A program made the position numbers and the translations under genes. Below are positions 12,085 through 26,200 of a stretch of 64,000 nucleotides of DNA, piece after piece. The DNA is from Ophiura sarsii. Taxonomy: Eukaryota > Echinodermata > Ophiuroidea > Amphilepidida > Ophiuridae. How positions within the stretch are numbered: position 1 is the stretch's first letter; each line of letters starts with the position of its first letter. Location: NCBI GenBank assembly GCA_035610835.1, contig CM069441.1, forward strand, positions 101,553,606 through 101,617,605. Reading direction: 5' to 3'. Below the pieces are notes generated by a model, which was given only the letters and a program-made list of their open reading frames with translations, searched no databases and was not told the DNA's origin.

Positions 12085-13049
12085 TTTAACTTGTCAAACC
12101 TATGCATGCATAGGGTAGGGTAGATCCAAAAGAAACTATTAAAGAATAAATCAATGAAAAAAATTATAATTACAAGTTATTATTTCATTATTATTTAAAA
12201 AATGATAGAAAATTTGACAGATCGCAAAGAGAAGCTCTATTAGGCTCAAGAACATTAGCCCATGGGCATTACTTGACGGTATTGATGAGGAAAATATTTT
12301 GGGCGAGGACCAATGTCAAAGATTACTCCTAAAGTGTGATTTTAGACCGAAACAGCGGCTATACAGTGTACGAGAAAATCAAAATTTTGAGTTTATCGAA
12401 GTGAGCGAGATTCTTCTTTCTGCGAAGACGGTATATAAATATTCACATACTTTGTATTTATCGTGTCTGCCATTGGTCAATTTTTAACCCCATGCGAACA
12501 AATTACTCATTACGTATGCATCCATTTTTGGATGTAGCATAGTGTAACAGTGTACATAGGTCGAAAGGTCAAATCCAATGCAGTTGTATTGTATGGTTTG
12601 TGAGCCATATATTCCTCTAGTCTAGTAGTACTAGGCCTACATAATTATCATAATTTTAAGTAAGCCTATATAAAAATACCAACATATTTGGACTATATAA
12701 ATAACTTCATTCAATTCTTTAAATTAAATTGTAGATGCTGTCATTGTTAAAATTAAACATACTAGCGGCGTACCCTTGCTACGCTCGGGTCCCCACTAGA
12801 TGGTTATGCCACATTACCTACCTCTGAAACCACATAAACTCCCTACAACACCCCAAACCAGGTTGATTTATAACCATATCCCTTCTAAATTGCTTCATTA
12901 TAAAATTTTAAACCCCGCAAAACGCTACTTGTACCATTATAACCCTAGGCCTATCCTAAACCATTTCCCGTGGTTTTACACCGGCCGCCCCCCCCCCCCA
13001 CCCTCCACCAACATGACACCAAATACCCCTACCAACACTAGTCCATGCA

Positions 13050-13074
13050 GTACCCATATCCATGATATGGGTAC
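13050..13074. repeat. Perfect 11-bp hairpin
   Basis: GTACCCATATC, a 3-base loop CAT, then GATATGGGTAC: 11 of 11 pairs. Its function is unknown. Confidence 0.8.
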
Positions 13075-13506
13075 ATGTTCAAGCAGCTCTGTAAAGTGGA
13101 ACCAGAACTGTGACTTGAACCATGACCCTCTAAAGTGAGCTATCATGTGACTAATTTACATAAATAATTAATGTCTAAATTCTGTTTTTACGGACATAAC
13201 GGACATATTTAACTTAACATTTTAGTGTTCACCTGGCTCTTGACCAATATGTATCTATTATTTGGATGAAATTCAATCCGGTAGCCTTGCACAGAAAAAT
13301 AAAAACCTAATTGAGTAATTGACCATGTGTTGTTGTTTCTTTCAAAATGGCCGACAAAACGGTGATTTTGTGTTTTATACCCTGTTTTTCTTGCTAGTGC
13401 CTATATAAAAAATTCCAATGCGACTTTTCAGAACACTTTTGCTAGCTCTTAATTTCATAGCAATGCCATGACTAAATAGTGAACATTCAAGGACAACTTT
13501 GATTCT

Positions 13507-13606
13507 NNNNNNNNNNNNNNNNNNNNNNNNNNNNNNNNNNNNNNNNNNNNNNNNNNNNNNNNNNNNNNNNNNNNNNNNNNNNNNNNNNNNNNNNNNNNNN
13601 NNNNNN
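13507..13606. other. Assembly gap (100 N)
   Basis: Exactly 100 N bases, the usual placeholder for a gap of unknown size. On the right it abuts TGTGTGTGGG and a run of about 20 G, a context in which sequencing commonly fails. Confidence 0.98.
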
Positions 13607-14018
13607 AATATGTGTGTGGGGGTGGGTGGGGGGGGGGGGGGGGGGGGGGAGTGAAGCTGCACTGATGGCCCCAGTCTTAAGTTTTTTCATCCGGCCTTGT
13701 CCAGGATACTCTTGCCATGGACTTATTTGCCATTACTAATATTCTGATAAGTCCATGCTCTTGCCGCGGACAAGTTCGACAACAATGTTTGTCGGCGGAC
13801 TTTTATCTAAGAGGGTGACACTCAGTATTTTATAGCACGTAATATAACGAGCTTAACGGAATGTATCATCACCAAAATGCACAATGCACTGCAGCATAAT
13901 CATAGCATCCGATGAGATTGTCAATATTTACGATTCATAAGTTTGCTCAATTCAATAAATTGTCAAGACGTCCGGTCCGGTCCTGCATGAGCTGGTACTG
14001 GTAGTGGCGCTGGTGTCG

Positions 14019-14064
14019 TCACATGATTTACATCATATCAATGATCACATGTGAAATCACGTGA
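14019..14064 (+). promoter_or_regulatory. E-box/CLEAR-like cluster upstream of PLBD
   Basis: Three sites occur in 46 bp: TCACATGA (14019-14026), TCACATGTGA (14045-14054) and the palindrome TCACGTGA (14057-14064). The last lies 119 bp upstream of the PLBD ATG. TCACGTGA is the core of the CLEAR element bound by TFEB/MITF bHLH-Zip factors in lysosomal gene promoters. PLBD proteins are lysosomal, so the placement fits; binding is inferred only. Confidence 0.5.
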
Positions 14065-14182
14065 TCGCATTGAGTCATTTGTGCATCAGGGATATGCATG
14101 ATATGTTATGGCATAAAACTTCTTTTTAGTCTGTAGATTATAATTTATTCATCGTTTGCTCTGTTATTTCGTTTTTCTCATC

Positions 14183-14255
14183 ATGGTCACATTTATTTGG
14201 GCAGTTTTATTGGTGTGCTGTACAACTACCGTGGCCGAGAGCAGAACAGTTTTCA
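14183..14255 (+). CDS. PLBD1: PLBD exon 1, signal peptide
   Basis: ATG at 14183 opens 24 codons plus one base before GTAAG. It encodes a short hydrophobic leader ([20 protein letters not shown]). Phase 1 matches exon 2 and yields Lys25. The long first intron and lack of motifs make this the least certain exon, but leader, phase and position all fit. Confidence 0.82.
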
Positions 14256-17200
14256 GTAAGTTTTATTTTAAGTTAGATTTATTTTAGCCCTCCTCCTGGC
14301 TGGCTAGGAAGGATAGGATAGAAGTACAATTCTTTTGTAATACAAAGTACAATGGACTACATGTAGGAGAAGGAGCTCCATGAGCAATAAGGATCTGAAG
14401 TTATGTCTGTAGAAGCTGCTCATCAGACTCAGAGGCTATTAAGGGCAGGCTAAGCTATAAACTAAAGTAAAGAGTATATAAGCTAAGATAAAAAATAATA
14501 ATAATATATAATTGTAATTTGTAGGGGCCTATAATAATAATTAGTATTAAAGGTGTATGTTCCGATCACTTTTTTTGGGCTATGATTTTTTTTCACATCA
14601 AGATATTTTGATATCAGAAGAATCCCTATATTTTTCTCATTATGTCTGTAAAATCTTAGCCTTAGGGGCCAGAAATGTTCCATTTAGATATATTAGGCTA
14701 AAATGTGGTGAATTAAACTGCCAAAAAGGTGGTTAACCACCAACCAGTTTGTTTACTACTCAATGGGCAAATATTTTGTGACCTTGTGGTTCTAAAAATA
14801 GAACCGTTGGAGTTATGCAACTCAAACTTTGGAATACGACAATTTTAAGAATGACCTACATGCAAAATAGAAAACATCAAGTTGAAAATCGATCCAGCAA
14901 TCGGAACAAAATAAGCGTTTTAAAAAACTTAAAAGCAACAGACAAATGTTATAATTTAAATAATATAAAGAAAAGTTTTGAACAAAATATAGAAAAGAAA
15001 AATCACTACCACACTAAACAACAAATAATAACCTGTTTTTATATTAATTAAAGGGGAATTGACACCGGGGGGGGGGGGGGGGGCACTCAACCTTTTTTGG
15101 GGTAGGGGTGTGCCTCACAGGGTCTCAAAAAGGAGGGCTACAGACCCGAACTGAGTGGATTCTTTGATGTAAAATAGGGTCTTAGCAACTGATTTTTTCA
15201 AAAAAGTAGGTCTTGAGAACTGGCCTATGGTTCAATTTTGATTAGCAAGAACGCACATTTCAGTTTTTGGCTTAGAATGCAACATTTTCAACGAATTGGG
15301 GCTTTGAAACGCAAGATTTTGCGATTTTAAAATTTTAAATCAAATTGGGGTCTTAAGAACTGATGCAGGCTCAAAAGGGGGGTCATAAGAGCTAGCAGCA
15401 GAGGGTGAAAAAGAGGGTCTTCAGCGCGGCACATACCTACACCCTTTTCCAATGTCAGTGCCCCCCCACCGGGTATTGACAAGATAGCCGAAAAAAATGA
15501 AATTTGGAAAAAGGAATTGTTTCAATAGATAATAAGGTACATTTGTACATAACATAGGAACCTTGAAGTGTAATGATTTATGAAAAACGGTCAAATAATG
15601 GCGCTAGATTGAAATTTGGTTGAAGTGGTGGGTGATGAGATAATTTTGATGTGATCTACTTTGAAATAATCAAATCGTGAAATTGTACATGATAGAGGGC
15701 GAATTTAAGGCACGGCGAGTACAGCATAGGTTTGGAGTGAAGTGGCAGCACATTTGAAAGTTGATAGCTAGAAATCCCTTGCTCTCCAGTATTTATGATT
15801 AAGGTAAACGGTTTCAGTTGGTACATGTAGTTAGTACAGACGGGTGACAGCAATGTTTATAAACAAAAGCAACGGTCGAAGGGACTGGAATGTCAATACA
15901 TGCTTGAGAGAACATGGGACTAACATATGGCTCATTCCATGAAGTTGGGGCATATTATGTGACATCCAAGTGACATTTTCAAAATGGATATTTTCCAACT
16001 CTTTCTTCTTTTTTAGGTTCTACATTTACCAAAGTCCAATGTAGAACCTTTTTTTTTAATGTAACATTTGGTGTAAAATAACCGCACATGTTCAACAGTT
16101 GGATGACATTTCCAAAAATCCTGATGCTACATGGACACCATTTCCCATTTCCATATCATTTTCTAATAAATTAGCTTAAGATGTTGGCCAAGTTTCTATA
16201 CCTCAATTAACTACTTGGAACCACAAATACATGAAAAGAAACCAGATTTGTCTAGGTTGAACATAACTTAACGAACAAGACATCGTAGATTAACTGTTTT
16301 ATGTAAAAACTCATTGAAAAGTGACTCTTTATTTTGCAATTTGTATAATGAATTTAAATAAAGTACATATCAATATTTGTTTGATGTAAAGTACTCTATA
16401 AACCATGCACATTGATTACATTATAGTCATAAAGTAAGTATACAAAGTATTATTTACCTGTATAATGTTATAAAATGCACTACCGATGCTACATGGACAC
16501 CGCGTCTTGTAACATTGTTAATAATAAGACTATTCATACTGTTACAATTATTTGAGTGTGAATGGTTTGCCTACTTGTTCATCATATCAAGTAGATACAC
16601 AGAGTGAATTGCTTGAAATTTATCTAAACACTGTTCATGTAAAATTAACCTTTTCTGTGTACTTAAGTATTACGATGCTACATGGACACCGTGCCCTAAA
16701 ATATTTGGAACAGCTTGAACAGGTGCATCTTTTTCAGATCAATAGAGAGGATGTACTATGATGTTAACTTTTTATGTTATAAGCACACGATAAAATTAAT
16801 AACATGGATTGTAAGACTACAAATTACACAAAAAGATAACCTGCCATGAAGCATAAAACATAATTACCTACGATACACATACACCATTTCCTACAATTAC
16901 ACAATAACAATACACCATTGATCAAAGAAACTTAAGATGTCCACTGAAACGAACTTCATGCAGTGTTGTTCTTAAAGTACCCTTTGTGATCTTAGTCTCT
17001 TTGCTCGTTTCTGATTGAATCATCCTCTATTATTGATGAAGATGATTGAAAAGTTTGATCACTTAAAAAGTCAGTTTGCAAAAAAATAATTTAATTGCCA
17101 TGATGGATTTCTTTGGAAAGGTACTAGTTTTTGAAAATGATGGGTTCCTTGTCTTCATCTCCATAAATTCCAGGACGATAGAACTGTCTTCTGAATTAAT

Positions 17201-20200
17201 GTCAAGAACCTGCAAAGCAAAACAAAATAAACCCTATGGCTTAGTATCTTCATGGAACATTGTGTATTGATATTGGAGTAGATTATTTATTCATGTTGCA
17301 CTTTTTGTGTTAATGCAGGAAAATATTTATATTAAAATCATGCTAGAGTATTTTATTTATTATTCTTTAACATGAAAAAGAATAGCAAAGGATAGAGAAC
17401 TTAAATGATTTACAATTTTTTGTTTTATTTATAGTAAATAAAACTAAATTAAGGGAATGTTTATTGTGAATTCAGTGAAATGCTAATGGAAATGGTGTCC
17501 ATGTAGCATTGTGTATTAATATATTTCATTAGATATACATCTCTCATAATATGCCTTTTTTTCTGTAAAGTGTAGTAAAATGTAGGCAATGTTTTGAATG
17601 TTTTGGGTGATGGATAATTTCGAATGGGGTAATTGTTTTAGTCTAATTAGGCAAATTTTATGAAATGCTACATGGACATGGTGTCCATGTAGCATCGTAT
17701 TGGTAAGCTATATTATTAGCATTAAAAGAGCAAAAACTAATTCATTATTAACTTAAAAGTGTATTAATGATGTGATTCTACCAAAAAATTACAATTTCAA
17801 CGAACTATAACGATAAACAATGCAAAATATTGCCCATGCTATGCCCGATGCTACATGGACGCCAAATTATTATGGCGTCCGTGACTCAAAATTAATATCA
17901 TAACATGAAAAGAAATTCTGATTCAGTGTTTCCCTTTCAATAAAAATGCATTAATAAATACAGCCATACAAGCAACATTAAAAAATAATTACAATCGCAC
18001 TTACCATCCACAAAATTATCCAATGTTTACATTTTGATGCTACATAAAAGTCCCGATGCTACAACGGGACACCAGCGACTGAAACCTTGATAAAACTAGC
18101 CCACATGTGGCAAATTCCAAACAAACCTGATAGCTATTGACCTCTATCCTTACAAAAGAAATATGGAATGTTTTATTTATCTCCAGTGGGGGGATTCCCA
18201 CAAATTGCATAGGATGTTTATCACGATGCTACATTTTATGGTTAGGACACCATGCACACGGCACGGTATACTTTTTCATGAATATATGGAATGGTCTTCA
18301 TGAAATTTATTCTCATTTGCAATAGTTTTCAATTGATAAATGCTCTTAGTCTTAATTTTGGAAAATAATTTAGAAATGTATGATAGTGAACTACCCCCAT
18401 TCAGCAATGAAAACTCCCGATGCTACATGTGTATATTTTGTGGACACCGTGCGTAGCATCGGAAAGACAATTTTCATGTTGCTTGGGTGAAAAATCAGTC
18501 CAGCGTGATGAGATGTTTTGGTCAGTAAACTATGAATACATGTATCTTTTATTAATCAAATCGATTTCCAAGCAATTCTATGATAGTTTTGCTTACATAA
18601 AACTCATATTAATTGTTGTGTTTTCCATGTCACGTTTTTTAGCAAAAATGGTCTTGGACACCACCTCATTTTTTAATTTTTTTTTCTTCAAGGAAGGGTC
18701 GATTTTTTTATTTTTTTTCATGGCTCAATACTATAACCTAGTACTGTTTTTGGACACTAAAAAAATTTGATATACACATAGAGTAAAACAGTTTATAAGC
18801 TGCCTAAAGTACCAAATTCTGCTATTTTAACAAATACCCCAACTCATGGAATGAGCCATATCTAAATATGTTAGTCCCAGGAGAGAACAGCATATGACCC
18901 ATTGCCCTTTATAACACTGTCCATGTCCACTAGATGCCTTATTGGCTTATTGCCCTTTATAACGCTTTGGTGCGAGTTTTAAAAGCACGGGTCCTAAACA
19001 AAACAGGATGCGAGTACAAAAAACTGATTTTCAGAAAAATTGAGGGTGCACTCCCATACGTATCTCTCAGTGCCTCTTTAACATGCACAACATTCAACAC
19101 AACTGTAGTGTTTAGTCTGTTTGCTTATATTATAATAAGTTAAATATGCCTCCATACTTCAGATTTAGAACTAATATAATACTTAAACTAAAGGTCAAAC
19201 CTAAACTAAAGGTTAAAACTCTACAGCAAAGTCTGAGTATAAAGCTGATGATCACATCATAATACTAGTAATAGAAGCAAACAATTCATGAACAATTTGC
19301 CACATACCAGCGTGTGCTGTGAGCCCTGGACAAATTTCCAAAGTGTGATACCTCATTCATAACAATCGAGTGGATAGTTTTGAAGTTATGATCGTTTATG
19401 ACCATGACTAACGACAAAAAAGTTGCACTAGAATTGGTTTCCTATGAGATACCATTGATTTGTATTGTCCACTGTGTGCTATATGAACCAGTCAGGTATC
19501 TGGATGAATGGATAACAGGCATCGACACGAGTCTGTACACACAAATATTCACTGCGTATCCCATAGACACCCAATTTTAGTGCAACAATTTTGTTGGTAG
19601 TTATGGTCATTGAAACAATCATAACTTTAAAACTGTCATACTATATTTATGAATGAGGTACCAAACTCTGGAGAAGATATTTGCTCATTAAATGTAATCT
19701 TGGATCTTTTGTACAGATTATTGATTTTGGTTTAGCCAACATCAAAGTACCTGGTCAGGAACTTTTGTGTTAGGTGTAAACTATTATAATGGACAGAAAT
19801 AGTTCATAACAAATGACGTTGCCTGAGAACAGTTTATTAGAATTCAAGCTTTTGAACAAACATAACAAAATATGGTATTGCTCAAAATCAAAAGCAAGAC
19901 TAGACATATTTCCACTCCAGACAACTGCATTATCTAATCTTGGGGTAAAACAGAGCAAGACCTGGATTAACAATTATTAACAATTAACAATTAATATTTA
20001 TATGGCGCTATTCCATCTAGATCATAGCGCGTAACACATCAGAACACACATTAGCATGGAAAAAGGTGACTACAACGAAAATGAGAGATATTGTCAGTTT
20101 CTCTTATGGTGCGAGGGAGATTGTTCTATGACCGTGGACCAGCTACACTGAGAGATTTCTGATTTCCTTATTTGTCCTCGGAACATTTATGCGAGTAATG

Positions 20201-23200
20201 TCATTTTAGCAGAACGAAGAGCTCTTCAAGGAACATATGGGGACAGTATTGTAAATTGCATAAATATCCAGGTGCAGTATTGTCCATGCTTTTGAAGACA
20301 AAAAGACAGAGTTTAAATTGGATGTCCATCATAACAACCTTTGTTTTTCTTGAAAAATGGCAGGACCAATGGGCCATGTCCTTTATCTTAGCAAAATAGT
20401 CAGTGGACTTATAATTCAACCTAATTTGTAAATGTTATCATTAACAAAAAACTACTGTTGTATTAATTGTTTCCATAGAGTCAAATTCCAGTGAAGTTCA
20501 AGCTACGTTCTATTGGAATAATGGCAAGCCTGCTCTCAAGATGGGCGTTTTGGATGTCACAGGAGGGATCGCTATAGCGACGTACAATGACACCATCGAG
20601 GACACAGGATGGGGCGTCCTCAATATCAAGTCCGGATATGGAAAGAAGACAACCGCTGACAAAGACATCATGTATGCAGCAGGGTTCTTGGAAGGAGCAT
20701 TGACGTCTCAGTAAGTCCAATGATAATAATATAAATGGGACCCATCACATCAAAAAAGAACAATTGTTGGACAACCTTGTTTGCAGAAAATAATGAAGAA
20801 GATTTGGAAAAACTAATACAAAATACAAACACATCTTTGTTATTAAATTAGTGTTTAATGTTCAAAATCAGTAAAGGGTGTCATTTAAAGCTCAAAATAG
20901 TTTTGTGACATGGAATTTAAATATGAATTTAATTGTCATTTCTGGAGACAACTTGTCTGTCTGGATGTGACTGGTCACATATATTTAAAGGTTACGGTAC
21001 CAAGATACTTTCTAGTTAGAGTTGAATTGAGGAAATAGAGAGTTGGTAAATTCTCATCTTTGTTTTATTAACAGGCGTATATACCAGATGGTGGTCAACA
21101 TGAACGGCACATTTTACGAAGGCCAATCAGCCGATGTCGTACTGAAGATCCGCGAGTTCTTCTCTCAGCAAGACAAATGGATGAGGAAGATGGTCGCTGC
21201 CAACCCTAAAGACCCCTATTGGCAGGTGGTTGCCATGGTTATAGCTCATTTTGATGGACTTTTGGCAGGGTACAATGCCAAGCCATACCAGAACAAAGTA
21301 AGTGGGCGCAATAGTTGTGAAAGCAGGTTATGATATGATGTAAACTGCTCACAAAAAGTATCGAAACACTTAGAAATGATCCAATATATAACGGCTCGAA
21401 AGGGTATGCATTAATTGAAGCAAATAACCAAGTGCATAATTTTGTTCTGCGTATTTTGACACCTCGATCGATGAGATACGATGTTGCAGAGCGGAGTTAT
21501 TGTCATTTCAATGGTCGTGGGTCCAGTTTCAATAACTCCGCTCCGCAACATCGTATCTCAACGATTGAGGTGTCAAAATACGCAGAACAAAATTATGCAT
21601 TTGGTTATTTGCTTCGATTAATGCATACCTTTTCGAGCCGTTATATATTGGATCATTTCTAAGTGTTTCGATACTTTTTGTGAGCAGTTTATATGGTTAT
21701 GATACAACTCTGATGAGTTTGACCTTTGCAATTGTCAAGAGGGCACTATGTACTTCATGTAGTAGGATTCGTTAACCTTAGACATCGTAGAATATGTGTA
21801 CATATTATGCAATGTATGGCAATGGCAGTAAATGTCTTATTACTGCATATGTTGTGGTGAATTAGGTGTTTGTAACTTCCAGTAAATTTACATACAGAAA
21901 ATCTTCAATGTCTTTTATCATGTCATATTTGTTTGCAATTAGTGACAGCCAGTGAAAAGGTTCACTGTTTCGCAGGCTAGGAATGTTCTTCCACCGATGA
22001 AAAGGTACAGCTAGTCCGCTTTTTAGACATAATTCCAACCGATTTTAAGTTTTAATTGTCTTTAATATTTATGATACATTTGAAAAATTAACTTTTTTTT
22101 TGTGTTTCCGCTAAAATGAAACTCCCCTTGACAACATCAGGAAACCTTTAATTTGTCTATAAAATAAAAACAGAAAACATTATTAACCAATTATAAGTAT
22201 TCTCCCATTATGTTCTTGTTTTCTCAGTCCCTAGACATATTTGCAATGCAAACATTGAATGGCGTAGGAGATCTGCTTGACCTACAGCATGCATTGGTGC
22301 CTTCAACTATACCAAACTGGGAGAAAATGTCACAGAAGGAGTTTGTGCGTTATCTGGCCAAAGCAGGCCATTGCTCAGCTCTTGTCAAGGTAAGATCTCA
22401 TTTTTATGTGGTTTTTCAAGGGATCCTGGTGCTCATATCCCTCATATGATTTAGGATTAAGTTCTTTTCATGTTTCTTGTTGTAAGGGATTAGAGAGATT
22501 ACGAAAAAATTCTCTGATATAGCATTGCATAAAATATGAAAGAAAAACAACATAAATATCACAATGATATATATTGTATGTCTATTAAAAATCCATGAAT
22601 TGTAAGAAAATATTTAAGACATTTAACAATTTTTGATATTGTGATTCAAGATCAGTTTTGGGGTTGGGGTATGTTAGTTGTAGGGCTCATTAAATTAAAC
22701 GATTGCCTGATACACTAAAAAGAGGGAAGGGTAGAAGAGGAAAAGGAGAATATGGATTTAATGAAGAACCATTATCTGGACGTTAATTGCTTTGAAATGT
22801 GTCCTAATCGCCCTCATCGGTTTATTAGCCAACATCATTTATAAGCTGAAGGCTTGCTGGGATCCAATCCAAATAGGCATTTTAAAATGGCCCTAGTGTG
22901 GTTTGTTGTATACTGTTATTTTCAGCAAACAAGTGAATTTTTGTCCCTCTTTCAATCATTTTCAATTATTTTTGATAGGTTTTGCCTGGTTTTGAGGACA
23001 TCTTCATGGGCCATTCCAGCTGGTTTGTCTACAGTGCAACAATCCGTATATACAAGCATTATAACTTCAATCTGGCATCACCTTGGGTTGCCGCCAAACA
23101 AACATCTTTTTCAAGTTACCCTGGTAAGTAGGCCTTCACTGCACAGTATTTGAATACAAATTTAAATGCTTGAACTACTTTGAGTGTGACCAGTGTGATT

Positions 23201-26200
23201 CAGGTCTTTAAAGATTCTAAACTTCTAAAATTTGGTTTTCCCAATTTTTGAAAGCTACTTTATTTTTACGTTTGTTTGAGAAACATTTGAATGAATGTCA
23301 CGCTTTCAATGGCAAGTGGTGTCATACTAGTATGTGCAGTGTTGCAGCAAAATGGTGCAGTTGTCTGTAAAATGCATTTAGAGATATTGATGGAAAAACA
23401 AAGAATATAGAGACAATTTTACAGTAATATTTTTTCATAAAATCAGAAAGAAGTATCCAATCTTATCCAAAAAGGTGTCATTTTGAATCATTTCAAGAAA
23501 TTTTGGACCCAGTTTTTTGGGACACGCTGTATATAGCAAAATTGGTGTAGACTTTGATTCCAAGATATAGACAATGTCGCATGTTTCTTTCTATTGCAGG
23601 ATTCCTCGAGTCTCTTGATGATTTCTACCTCCTCAGCAGTGGTCTTGTCATGCTGCAGACGACAAATAATATCTTCAACACCAGCCTGTATGAACTAGTC
23701 AAACCTGAATCTATGTTGGCATGGCAACGAGTCAGAGTAGCCAATCACATGGCACACAGCGGCAAAGAATGGGCAGATGTGGTATCCAAGTACAATTCAG
23801 GTAAATAAAGCAACAACTTTGTATGGAGTATTTACATGACAATAACAACAAGATTGCACTCTTAGCCTCTTATGTTTCTTGCACTCTCCAGAGCACAGTT
23901 TTGTAGGTTAGTTTTATAACTGGATTACACACACACTATCATTAACTAATTTTTTACAAATTATTTTGAGCAAACAAAGTTTTCAAAAGAAGGTCTTTCT
24001 CACGAAATTAGTTTTATGAGGTGTAACTATAAAAAGCATGTTATAGGATTACAATTGTTTAATAATTTTACAAGGAAGCATATCTAACAATTGGATGAGG
24101 GGAATTTTTTGAACATGTATACTTGTAATAAGAATTGAAATGATTAATTTTCTATTTTTTCTACCCAGAGTGACAATTTTATACAAGAGTATTGTGCATA
24201 ATTATCTTATACAGTATATAGTGTCATGTGAAATACAAGTTCCTAACAACATAGTAGTCAGTGTCTGTTTCTCATCATACAGGTTTAGCCGTTTTAAAAG
24301 ACACAAAATAGCAATATTGCAAAATAAAATAAGATTAGGCGATGAAAAAACAACAACCTAGTATTACTGGCCGGACCGAATATTTTTCAAATTTTAGATT
24401 TTTTAAATGATCTTTTCTTCGCCTTATGGCAAAAACGTTATTTCCTTTTTCATGTAAACAGTGGGATGTATTAAGTTGTGTTTACCGGATTTCATGAGGC
24501 GAGTGTAACAAAATTATATTTTGTTCCCCTATTGCAGGAACATACAACAACCAGTATATGATCATAGACAGGAAGAAGATTCATACAGAGATAGAGGATA
24601 ATGCATTATGGGTAGTAGAACAGATCCCAGGATTAGTCCAGAGTGGAGACCAGACTCCTATACTGAGAGCAGGTAAGTGAACACATGGCATTATGGGTAC
24701 TGGAAAAGATCCCAGGATTAGTCCGGAGTGGAGACCAGACTCCTATACTGAGAGCAGGTAAGTGAACACATGGCATTATGGGTAGTAGAACAGATCCCAT
24801 GATACGTCCAGAGTAGAGACTAGACTCCTATACTGAGAGCAGGTAAGTGAATATATGGCATTATTGGTAGTAGAAAAGATCCCATGATACGTCCAGAGTG
24901 GAGACTAGACTCCTATACTGAGAGCAGATAAGTGAACACATGGCATTATGGGTAGTAGAAAAGATCCCAGGATTAATCCGAGCAGAGACCAGACTCCTAT
25001 ACTGAGAGCAGATAAGTAAACACATGGTATTATGGGTAGTGGAAAAGATCCCAGGATTAGTCCGGAATGGAGACCAGACTCCTATACTGAGAGCAGGTAA
25101 TTGAACACATGGCATTATGGGTAGTAGAAAAGATCCCATGATACGTCCAGAGTGGAGACTAGACTCCTATACTGAGAGCAGATAAGTGAACACATGGTAT
25201 TATGGGTAGTGGAAAAGATCCCAGGATTAGTCCGAAATGGAGACCAGACTCCTATACTGAGAGCAGGTAATTGAACACATGGCATTATGGGTAGTAGAAA
25301 AGATCCCATGATACGTCCAGAGTGGAGACTAGACTCCTATACTGAGAGCAGATAAGTGAACACATGGCATTATGAGTAGTAGAAAAGATCCCAGGATTAA
25401 TCCGGAGTGGAGACCAGACTCCTATACTGAGAGCAGATAAGTGAACACATGGTATTATGGGTAGTGGAAAAGATCCCAGGATTAGTCCGGAATGGAGACC
25501 AGACTCCTATACTGAGAGCAGGTAATTGAACACATGGCATTATGGGTAGTAGAAAAGATCCCAGGATTAATCCGAGCAGAGACCAGACTCCTATACTGAG
25601 AGCAGGTAAGTGAATATATGGCATTATGGGTAGTAGAAAAGATCCCATGATACGTCCAGAGTAGAGACCAGACTCCTATACTGAGAGCAGATAAGTGAAC
25701 ACATGGTATTATGGGTAGTAGAAAAGATCCCAGGATTAATCCGAGCAGAGACCAGACTCCTATACTGAGAGCAGGTAAGTGAATATATGGCATTATGGGT
25801 AGTAGAAAAGATCCCATGATACGTCCAGAGTGGAGACTAGACTCCTATACTGAGAGTAGGTAAGTGAACACATGGCATTATGGGTAGTAGAAAAGATCCC
25901 AGGATTAGTCCGGAGTGGAGACTAGACTCCTATACTGAGAGCAGGTAATTGAACACATGGCATTATGGGTAGTAGAAAAGATCCCAGGATTAATCCGAGC
26001 AGAGACCAGACTCCTATACTGAGAGCAGGTAAGTGAATATATGGCATTATGGGTAGTAGAACAGATCCCATGATAAGTCCAGAGTGGAGACCAGACTCCT
26101 ATACTGAGAGCAGGTAAGTGAACACATGGCATTATGGGTAGTAGAACAGATCCCATGATACGTCCAGAGTAGAGACCAGACTCCTATACTGAGAGCAGGT

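Larger units (their letters stand above)
12085..14182. other. Intergenic region between divergent USP36 and PLBD genes
   Basis: This is the space between the two start codons and should contain both promoters and 5' UTRs. It holds C- and G-rich homopolymers, the assembly gap, a perfect small hairpin at 13050-13074, and an E-box cluster just upstream of PLBD. No other gene was recognised. Confidence 0.7.
14256..20478. other. PLBD intron 1, transposon-rich
   Basis: The 6.2-kb intron holds a G-run miniature element (about 15061-15480), a 3-kb inverted-repeat element with internal motifs (15915-18880), a half-copy of a TTAA element (18950-19093), an old foldback element (about 19325-19785) and a LINE 3' end (19970-20425). 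No additional exon was seen. Confidence 0.7.

Noticed and set aside
16123..18462. CRISPR-like array suggested by repeated GATGCTACATGGACACC
   Set aside because: Spacing is irregular (tens to hundreds of bases), both orientations occur, the motif is split in places, and the context is an animal intron inside a transposon.
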